A stretch of DNA of 64,000 bases. It comes from 40CM-2-70-7 sp035631315 (GTDB lineage Bacteria; Gemmatimonadota; Gemmatimonadetes; Gemmatimonadales; GWC2-71-9). Below the pieces are notes generated by a model that saw only the letters and a program-made list of their open reading frames with translations, searched no databases and was not told the DNA's origin. The stretch covers positions 1 through 64,000 of the forward strand of contig DASQIZ010000116.1 of the NCBI GenBank assembly GCA_035631315.1. The letters run 5' to 3'. Both the position numbers and the translations under genes were made by a program. Positions 58,573-64,000 of the stretch are shown here, in pieces (the stretch's first letter is position 1; each line of letters starts with the position of its first letter).

Positions 58573-60471
58573 ATGGCCGGCTCCCGTCTACGTATCGCCC
58601 TCCTGGTTCTCATCGTCGGTGCGGTCGTCCTGACCAGCACCCTGGGCTTGAGCACGCTCTCCGCGGTCCGGGCGTATGTCGGCGGCGAGGGGCTCTGGTC
58701 CAAGGGCCAGAAGGAAGCGACGCGCGCCCTGCACCGGTACGCGGAATCGAAGGACCAGCGCGACTTCGACGCGTACATCCGCGAAATCGCGATCCCCATC
58801 GGTGACCATCAGGCCCGCATCGCCCTCCAGGGTCCCAATCCCGATCCGACCGTCGTGCGGACCGGATTCATCGAGGGCCGGAACGACTCGAGTGATGTGG
58901 ACGCGATGGCGACGCTGTTTCGCCGGTTCGCCCACTTCCGCTATATGCGACAGGCAATCGCGATCTGGACCGAGGGCGACAGCTATATCGCCCGGCTCCA
59001 GGGTCTGGGCGATTCGCTGCATACCGCCATCGCGTCGGGTCAGGCCGGCAGAGCACAGATCACCGCCCTCCTCGCGCAGGTCGATACCGCCGATGCCCGG
59101 CTCCGGCCCCTCGAAGACGAATTCTCCGCAACGCTCGGTGCCGCGGCGCGCTGGACGCAGAACGTCATCGCCACCGTCATCGGCCTCACGAGTCTGCTCC
59201 TGGTGGTGGCCGGCGTCGTTTTCCTCATGCGAGAGCAGACCCGCCGGCGGCTCCTGGAAGAGGAGCTGCGGCAATCGCAGAAGCTCGAGGCGATCGGCCA
59301 GCTGGCCGGTGGCATCGCGCACGACCTGAACAACATTCTCACGGTGGTCCTGGGCAACGCCGACCTGTTGGCGAGAACCGGCCCGGGGCATGAAGACGAG
59401 CGCCGCGCGCTCCTCGGCGAGCTCCGCGACGGAGGCCGTCGCGCCGCCGAAATGGTGCGGAAGCTCCTGGCGTTCGGGCGCCGCGAGTCGATCACGTTGC
59501 GTCCCGTCACGCCCAAGTCCGTGGTGGACGAGCTCTCATCGTTCCTCCGCCGGATCCTGCCCGAGACCATCGACATCCAGGTGCAGGAGGATTCCCACGT
59601 TCCGCCCATTCGGGCCGACGCGGTCGCGCTGGGGCAGATCCTCGTCAACCTCGCGACGAATGCGAGGGACGCGATGCCCGAGGGTGGCCGCTTCACCATC
59701 GGCATCGGCCGGCGCACGCTGCCGCCCGGGCACAAGCAGCCACCGGAGCTGCCGCCCGGGGACTATGTCATCATCACCGCGTCCGACACGGGGCGCGGAA
59801 TGGACGAGCAGGTACGCAAGCGGATCTTCGAGCCGTTTTTCACCACGAAGCCCCCCGGTCAGGGCACGGGACTGGGGTTGGCGATGGTGTTGGGCCTGAT
59901 GCGCCAACATGGTGGCGACGTCAGCATGGAATCGGAGTCAGGCCGCGGCTCGACGTTCACGCTGTGGTTCCCGCCGACCGCCGAGCTCCCGAAGCGGGAG
60001 ACGCCCGCCCCCGCATCGGCGATCGCCGGATCGGCCGCGGGCACCATTCTGCTGGCCGAAGATGAACCGTCGGTGCGGAGGGTGGCGGAACACGCGCTCG
60101 AGCTGGCCGGCTACGTCGTCCTGACGGCCGAAAACGGGAAAGAGGCGCTGGAGATTCTGCGGCAGCGGGGGCGGGAGATCGACCTCGTCGTGACCGATGT
60201 GATCATGCCGGTGATGGGAGGGCGGGAGCTCTACGCGGAAGCGCGTGCCGCGGGATTCACCGACGTCACGTTCCTCTTTACCAGCGGCTACACCTCACCG
60301 GGGGGAGCGGGCAAGGAATTTCATCTCACACCGGACATGCACTTCCTGCGGAAACCCTGGACCCTGAACGAGCTGCTCGACCAGGTCGCTGCGCTGATGC
60401 TCGCCCAGCCGGTCAACCCGACCCAACCTCCTGCACCCACTCCGCAACGGTCTTCACGTCCGCCTGCCTGA
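58573..60471 (+). CDS. Membrane hybrid histidine kinase with C-terminal receiver
   Basis: A 632-residue protein. A membrane helix (about 7-30) and a second (about 200-222) flank a 170-residue helical periplasmic sensor (KEATRALHRYAESKDQRDFD, RFAHFRYMRQAIAIWTEGDS). HisKA follows with QKLEAIGQLAGGIAHDLNNI, then HATPase (NLATNARDAMPEGG, DTGRGMDE, GTGLGLAMVLGLMRQ). The C-terminal receiver (about 495-610) has LLAEDEPSVRR, the phosphoacceptor in VVTDVIMPVMGG and the switch lysine in LRKPWT. It resembles the sensor kinases with an unknown four-helix sensor. Its 3' end overlaps the convergent hydrolase gene by 59 bases. No cognate regulator gene is adjacent. Confidence 0.92.
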   Translation: MAGSRLRIALLVLIVGAVVLTSTLGLSTLSAVRAYVGGEGLWSKGQKEATRALHRYAESKDQRDFDAYIREIAIPIGDHQARIALQGPNPDPTVVRTGFIEGRNDSSDVDAMATLFRRFAHFRYMRQAIAIWTEGDSYIARLQGLGDSLHTAIASGQAGRAQITALLAQVDTADARLRPLEDEFSATLGAAARWTQNVIATVIGLTSLLLVVAGVVFLMREQTRRRLLEEELRQSQKLEAIGQLAGGIAHDLNNILTVVLGNADLLARTGPGHEDERRALLGELRDGGRRAAEMVRKLLAFGRRESITLRPVTPKSVVDELSSFLRRILPETIDIQVQEDSHVPPIRADAVALGQILVNLATNARDAMPEGGRFTIGIGRRTLPPGHKQPPELPPGDYVIITASDTGRGMDEQVRKRIFEPFFTTKPPGQGTGLGLAMVLGLMRQHGGDVSMESESGRGSTFTLWFPPTAELPKRETPAPASAIAGSAAGTILLAEDEPSVRRVAEHALELAGYVVLTAENGKEALEILRQRGREIDLVVTDVIMPVMGGRELYAEARAAGFTDVTFLFTSGYTSPGGAGKEFHLTPDMHFLRKPWTLNELLDQVAALMLAQPVNPTQPPAPTPQRSSRPPA

Positions 60472-60979
60472 CGAACACCTTTTCGGTCAGGACCCGATGG
60501 ACCTCGGCGTCCATGTCGAGACAGCCGTCCGAAAGCACGACCAGCCGGTAATCGAGATCCGCCGCCTGCCGCAGCGTCGAAAGCACCACGCCACTCGTCG
60601 CGATACCGCATAACACCAGTGTGTCCGTATTCCCCGCCCGGAGCACCACGTCGAGGTCGCTCCCGGCGAACGCGCTCACCCGGCGCTTGGTGATCTGAAT
60701 TTCCCCTGGTGCCGGGGCAACGGCGGGATGGACGGACGTCGACTGGCCTCCCGTCACGAACCCCGTGGCCGCGATGGCCCCGAACATCTTGTTTCGCTTC
60801 GAGATCTCCGGACGACCTTCCCGAAAGGAGACGGTGACGTAGAGCACCCGGATCCCCGCCTTCCTGGCGGCGGCGACGGCCCTGGCCACGCGCGCCAGGT
60901 ATTCATCCGCAACCCCGTATCGTCCCACGATCCCCTGTTGGACGTCCATCACGAGCAGCGCGGTCGATTCAAGCCCCAT
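60413..60979 (-). CDS. Isochorismatase-family cysteine hydrolase
   Basis: A 188-residue cytoplasmic enzyme. The catalytic triad of this family is visible: Asp in LLVMDVQQGIVGRYG, Lys in EIQITKRRVSAF and Cys in TLVLCGIATSGVVLSTLRQA. The non-proline cis-peptide region GIATSG also fits. Family members hydrolyse amides or vinyl ethers, such as nicotinamide, biuret and isochorismate. ATG 60979 is used because GAGGG lies 5 bases upstream; the longer start at 61003 does not add family sequence. It is divergent from msrB with an 80-base gap. Confidence 0.9.
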   Translation of the reverse strand: MGLESTALLVMDVQQGIVGRYGVADEYLARVARAVAAARKAGIRVLYVTVSFREGRPEISKRNKMFGAIAATGFVTGGQSTSVHPAVAPAPGEIQITKRRVSAFAGSDLDVVLRAGNTDTLVLCGIATSGVVLSTLRQAADLDYRLVVLSDGCLDMDAEVHRVLTEKVFVRQADVKTVAEWVQEVGSG

Positions 60980-61059
60980 GGAACCCTCACGAATCCGGTT
61001 CACGGTACGGTGTCGTACATGTGTATACTACCGAACAGCCCTTCACGTTGAGGACGAAG

Positions 61060-61629
61060 ATGAGCACGCTCGAATCCCGCCGGAGCTTTCTCCTTGCATC
61101 TGGAGCCGCCCTGGCCGGGCTGGTCGCCTGGCGCTGGCGGCCGATGGCCGGGCACACCCCCACCCTTCAGGGTCCCCCGAAGCTCGTCAGCATCGTCGAG
61201 TTCACCGATGCCGGGGACCGGAAGGGTGTCGTATCGGTGCCGACGGTCGAGAAGACCGATGCAGAATGGAGGGCGCTGCTGCCGCCCCTGTCGTACGAGG
61301 TGACGCGGCACGCCGACACCGAAACACCATTCACCGGCGCTCTGCTGAAGGTCCACGACAAAGGCGTGTTCCGTTGCATCTGCTGCGATACGGCGGTGTT
61401 CAGCTCCGCGACCAAGTTCGACTCGGGCACCGGGTGGCCCAGCTTCTGGACCCCGATTGCCAAGGAGAACATCACGGAGACGCGGGACCTGAGCTACGGC
61501 ATGGACCGCACCGCCGTCGCCTGCAAGCGTTGCGACGCCCACCTCGGCCACGTCTTCGACGACGGCCCGCAGCCCACCGGGCTCCGCTACTGCATCAACT
61601 CAGCGGCCCTCAGGTTCGCGAAAGCCTGA
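61060..61629 (+). CDS. msrB: Peptide-methionine (R)-S-oxide reductase, exported
   Basis: A 189-residue methionine sulfoxide reductase B. The core (about 62-187) has the zinc-binding cysteines Cys106/Cys109 and Cys155/Cys158, the signature GTGWPSFW, RTAVACKRCDAHLGHVFDDG and catalytic Cys178 in RYCINSAALRF. The N-terminus reads MSTLESRRSFLLASGAALAG, a twin-arginine-like leader, so this copy is probably exported and protects envelope proteins from oxidation. ATG 61060 is preceded by GAGG (61050-61053). It is divergent from the isochorismatase gene. Confidence 0.95.
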   Translation: MSTLESRRSFLLASGAALAGLVAWRWRPMAGHTPTLQGPPKLVSIVEFTDAGDRKGVVSVPTVEKTDAEWRALLPPLSYEVTRHADTETPFTGALLKVHDKGVFRCICCDTAVFSSATKFDSGTGWPSFWTPIAKENITETRDLSYGMDRTAVACKRCDAHLGHVFDDGPQPTGLRYCINSAALRFAKA

Positions 61630-61742
61630 GAAGGCACCCAAACCCCCGGCGCGGGTGGATCCGAACGTGACCCTGAGGGCCGACTAGCCACTCCCCGGCC
61701 ACGTGCGTAAACTGCCCAGAGTCGTCACCGTCGAGACCATCT

Positions 61743-62057
61743 GTGCAGCGTCCGCTCGTCGTCACCGTCGTCTTCACTGCAGTCTGGGCGTGCAGTCGGC
61801 GCGCGCCTGCAGTCCCTCCTGTACCGGCAATCGGCGAAGTCCACGTAGACTTGCCCACTCACACCCCAGACTGGACCGTGTTCGACAGTGGAAGATCCAG
61901 CCCCGGGCTCGACAAGGCGAGGCGGGCGAGCCTTCTCACGGACTCAATCGCCGTCACGCCTGAGACGCTGACCCTTCACATCGAGCCATTTCCCTTCCCG
62001 CGCTCGGATGGACGACCGATTCCATCGGGACGAGTCACGATCCAGGTGACCCCTTAG
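61743..62057 (+). CDS. Small lipoprotein, hypothetical
   Basis: A 104-residue protein starting at GTG 61743 with a lipoprotein-like signal ending TAVWAC (Cys17). The mature part is short and Pro-rich (APAVPPVPAIGEVHVDLPTH, PFPFPRSDGRPIPSGRVTIQ). No family is recognised. Third positions are moderately G+C-rich. The next ATG lies 4 bases after its stop. Confidence 0.5.
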   Translation: MQRPLVVTVVFTAVWACSRRAPAVPPVPAIGEVHVDLPTHTPDWTVFDSGRSSPGLDKARRASLLTDSIAVTPETLTLHIEPFPFPRSDGRPIPSGRVTIQVTP

Positions 62058-62061
62058 ACAC

Positions 62062-62482
62062 ATGCCCGTCGACCTCGCCGGCGCCACCGAAGCAGCCACC
62101 GAAGTCTTCCGCGCTATGGAGCGAGAGGAGCCCCGGTCCTCAAACGTCCGGAAGCTTGGCGGCGGACGTCTCGCCGCCATCCAGTCCGGACCCCTCTCGT
62201 CGGAAGCCGCCAACACCACGATCCCACGATTCCCGGGGAACCCCAGGCTCGGCGCCTTGGCGGCGATGCCTCCGGAGGAGTTCGGCCGAGATCATCACCC
62301 TAGTCCGGGGACCTGGTGGTTGGCGGATGGATCTGGGTCCCATGTGGGCCGGGATCGATCCATTTCAGTCCCGGCTCCACCTGACGTCGTTCACGATCGG
62401 TACCCGACGCGGGCTCGGCACCTTCCTTTGGACACTGGCCAAGGCCGCCTGGTCGCGGTTCGCGCCGAAACGCATCCCCTAG
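62062..62482 (+). pseudogene. Possible frameshifted small gene
   Basis: From ATG 62062 one frame has protein-like, G+C-biased codons (MPVDLAGATEAATEVFRAME onward) to about 62290. From there another frame takes over (EIITLVRGPGGWRMDLGPMW ... RLHLTSFTIGTRRG) to a stop at 62480-62482. A single indel near 62285-62300 would join them. It may be a decayed gene or a sequencing or assembly error. No family is recognised, and otherwise this 435-base interval holds nothing I can name. Confidence 0.3.
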
Positions 62483-62492
62483 GTCGACTCCT

Positions 62493-63554
62493 CTAGCGAG
62501 CCCTAATCGTCCCCAGCAACCCTTGGGTCTCATCCCGCGGTCCCGCCGCGAAAAAGAGCGTAGTGGGATCCGCCGCCGCGGGGCCGAAGGACAACCCCCA
62601 GAGCCCTTCGATGACCACGGGATTGCCGGCCGAATCGACGATGGCCGAAACGACGTGCCCGCTCGCATCGAAGGCGGTGATGTGTCCGTCCCCGAAATTT
62701 CCCACCAGGATGTCCCCGACGAGGTTGCCGAACCCCGAGGGAGCCTGCACCACCGCCCAGGGCGAATTCAGCGGACCGTTGGATGCAAACCGCCTGACGA
62801 GCTTTCCGGAGCTCGCGAAGACATCCACAAATCCATTCCCCGATCCGTGCAGATCGTCCATGCTGTCCGGAGGCGCCCGCAGCGCGAAGGTGATGTAGAG
62901 CGCGCCGCCGATATTCGCGATGCCGAAGGGCGCGTATCCGGCCGGGACCGTCGAATCCGTGAACGACCGCACGAAGGTGAAGCTCGTGTCGAACACGTCG
63001 ACCCCATTGTGGCGGAAGTTGGTCGCGAAGAGCATCGGTTTCCCGGCACTCGTATCCATCGCGATGCCCTTGTAGACCGCACTCTGGGCCGAGCGATTCG
63101 CCACCCGACGGGCATGCGGAGTCGACGCGTTCCAAGCCGATATCGTGCCATCTTCGCTCGCGAAGACGAACAGCGCCGCGCCGGCGCCGGGAATGATGAA
63201 CGGTGATCCGCTGCTGAAGATCACTCCGGTCGGCGATCCTCCCGATAGGGTGTCGGTGTTCGAAGGAATGGCCACGACGGTCGCAACCACACTGCCGTCC
63301 GGGTGATAGAGCGTCGAACGGCCGGTGTGGTTGTCGCTAACCCACAGCGTCCCGTTGGTGCTGAACGCGAGACCCCACGGATTGACCAGGTTGGTGTCGA
63401 CGATCCGGGTGCCCGCCCCCGCGGAGTCGGCTACGAGGGGCGTCACATTGAAGCGTGTGCCGATGGGCGGCATGACGGGTGTGGTGCTATTCGAATCGCC
63501 GCAGGCGGCAATGAACGCAACGGCGCCGAGCAGCGCGAATTTGTGCGGGCGCAT
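62493..63554 (-). CDS. TIGR03118-family lipoprotein
   Basis: A 353-residue exported protein; the signal ends VAFIAAC, giving Cys18. The body matches the TIGR03118 family: DTNLVNPWGLAFSTNGTLWV, SDNHTGRSTLYHPDG, SPTGVIFSSGSPFIIP, ALFVFASEDGTISAWN, GIAMDTSAGKPMLFATNFRH, GFVDVFASSGKLVRRF and GNPVVIEGLWGLSFGP. The family has a beta-propeller-like fold of unknown function. The gene is transcribed on its own; its stop lies near the doubtful small gene at 62062-62482. Confidence 0.9.
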   Translation of the reverse strand: MRPHKFALLGAVAFIAACGDSNSTTPVMPPIGTRFNVTPLVADSAGAGTRIVDTNLVNPWGLAFSTNGTLWVSDNHTGRSTLYHPDGSVVATVVAIPSNTDTLSGGSPTGVIFSSGSPFIIPGAGAALFVFASEDGTISAWNASTPHARRVANRSAQSAVYKGIAMDTSAGKPMLFATNFRHNGVDVFDTSFTFVRSFTDSTVPAGYAPFGIANIGGALYITFALRAPPDSMDDLHGSGNGFVDVFASSGKLVRRFASNGPLNSPWAVVQAPSGFGNLVGDILVGNFGDGHITAFDASGHVVSAIVDSAGNPVVIEGLWGLSFGPAAADPTTLFFAAGPRDETQGLLGTIRAR

Positions 63555-63729
63555 GATGAGCCTCCAAAAGAGCTGAGTGGAGGCTCAAGGCGGCAAGACG
63601 AATGCCTAGGGAATGACGCGGCGACCGTTGCGGTGGGGCGAGCTACGAGGCCCGCGGCCGACCATCACACTATACGGGGGGAACTGGGACGGGATACTGA
63701 CAGCCCGGCACGCGTGAGCGGTGTAGGCA

Positions 63730-63804
63730 CCCCCGGCTTGCGCCGGGGGTCTGGTACTGCGTCAACGCCAATAGGTGTTCCAAACCCCGGGCGCAAGCCC
63801 GGGG
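63730..63804. repeat. Pair of inverted REP-like hairpins
   Basis: Two G+C-rich hairpins with tetraloops: CCCCCGGC-TTGC-GCCGGGGG (63730-63749) and CCCCGGGC-GCAA-GCCCGGGG (63785-63804). The second is nearly the reverse complement of the first, so they face each other as in REPIN doublets. They sit in the intergenic region just downstream of the PEBP-family stop and could also act as a terminator. Confidence 0.6.
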
Positions 63805-63827
63805 CCGACTCCGGGCGTATCCGGTGA

Positions 63828-64000
63828 TCACCGGCCGTACAGCGCCGTCAGTACCGCCTTGCCCACCTCGTGCGCGTGGATATTGAATCCCACGTACGCC
63901 GCTGTCGCACCCGCCGGAATGTCGAGCTTGTCGACGTTCAGCGCGTAGACGGTGATGAAGTAGTGATGGGCCTTGTCTCCGGGAGGAGGGCACGCACCGC
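63828..64000 (-). CDS. PEBP (YbhB/YbcL) family protein, 3' end only
   Basis: The window edge cuts this gene; only the last 56 codons are visible on the minus strand. The text GACPPPGDKAHHYFITVYAL, then NVDKLDIPAGATAAYVGFN, then IHAHEVGKAVLTALYGR-stop, matches the C-terminal half of Raf-kinase-inhibitor-like/phosphatidylethanolamine-binding proteins. The PPxGDxxHHY signature includes the ligand-pocket histidine. The bacterial function is poorly defined. Confidence 0.88.
   Translation of the reverse strand, partial: GACPPPGDKAHHYFITVYALNVDKLDIPAGATAAYVGFNIHAHEVGKAVLTALYGR

Noticed and set aside
1..64000. tRNA, rRNA, riboswitch, insertion sequence or prophage genes
   Set aside because: Reading both strands I saw no cloverleaf-like sequence with GGTTCGA-type arm, no transposase or integrase motifs and no phage structural genes; a tRNAscan or Rfam search could still find something small.

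Overview
This window is chromosomal DNA from a G+C-rich, Gram-negative, predominantly aerobic bacterium, most probably a member of Gemmatimonadota (Acidobacteriota is the main alternative). The clues are a PadR regulator coupled to a duplicated orphan FtsX-type permease (ADOP family), a VPS10/BNR-repeat secreted protein, Ser/Thr kinases fused to periplasmic propellers or PEGA domains, many small lipoproteins with short Ig-like or ZU5-like domains, several secreted M1-type peptidases, and very dense packing with ATGA/GTGA start-stop overlaps. No rRNA, tRNA, CRISPR array, prophage or insertion sequence was recognised.

Layout. 0.3-6.5 kb: a DUF1259 secreted protein, a PadR-ADOP pair with a perfect palindromic operator, a lipoprotein, a di-heme cytochrome c protein, and a decayed second ADOP permease. 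6.8-9.2 kb: STAS and RsbW-like partner-switching genes divergent from an ECF sigma factor and a membrane protein whose exported part is 18 contiguous nonapeptide repeats. 9.3-14.3 kb: a coupled trio of a metalloprotease/propeller/outer-membrane barrel protein, PrsW and a SpoIIE-type phosphatase, the last probably acting on the STAS protein upstream. 14.4-18.3 kb: VPS10/BNR protein, a tiny lipoprotein candidate and a GAF protein. 18.4-23.8 kb (minus): a five-gene unit alternating lipoproteins with TPR proteins, one TPR protein being fused to an HD-GYP phosphodiesterase. It is divergent from an enhancer-binding-protein-like AAA+ regulator with a variant sigma54 loop.

25.4-32.8 kb (minus): a compact six-gene catabolic operon (creatininase-family amidohydrolase, ketopantoate-reductase-like protein, SDR, M20 peptidase, APC permease, CocE/S15 hydrolase), almost every junction overlapping. 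32.9-35.0 kb: an ECF41 sigma factor and a CxxC carboxymuconolactone-decarboxylase-like protein, each preceded by the same TGTCACA-N16-GGTCAT promoter, then an NTF2-like secreted protein. 35.0-39.2 kb (minus): a hybrid histidine kinase and a NarL-type kinase/regulator pair. 39.4-43.0 kb: lipoprotein, PEGA-tailed Ser/Thr kinase, TPR-like protein and barrel-like protein. 43.0-45.9 kb: a GT87-type mannosyltransferase converging on a YdjC/HpnK-type deacetylase and a GT2 glycosyltransferase. 46.0-53.5 kb: two M1-type peptidases, a class V aminotransferase and a kinase-propeller fusion. 53.5-58.5 kb: a MarR-GNAT fusion with its operator, a secreted esterase fusion, and a PadR/membrane protein pair that appears to share an operator with that esterase. 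58.6-64 kb: hybrid kinase, isochorismatase-family hydrolase, Tat-like MsrB, lipoprotein, TIGR03118 protein and a PEBP-family gene cut by the window edge.

Signal transduction dominates: two ECF sigma factors, a partner switch, three histidine kinases, two Ser/Thr kinases, two PadR, one MarR and one AAA+ regulator. A GGGAA(T/A/C)CCC motif recurs upstream of the lipoprotein/TPR operon and both minus-strand kinase units, suggesting one regulon. Functions rest on family motifs read by eye; substrates are inferences.
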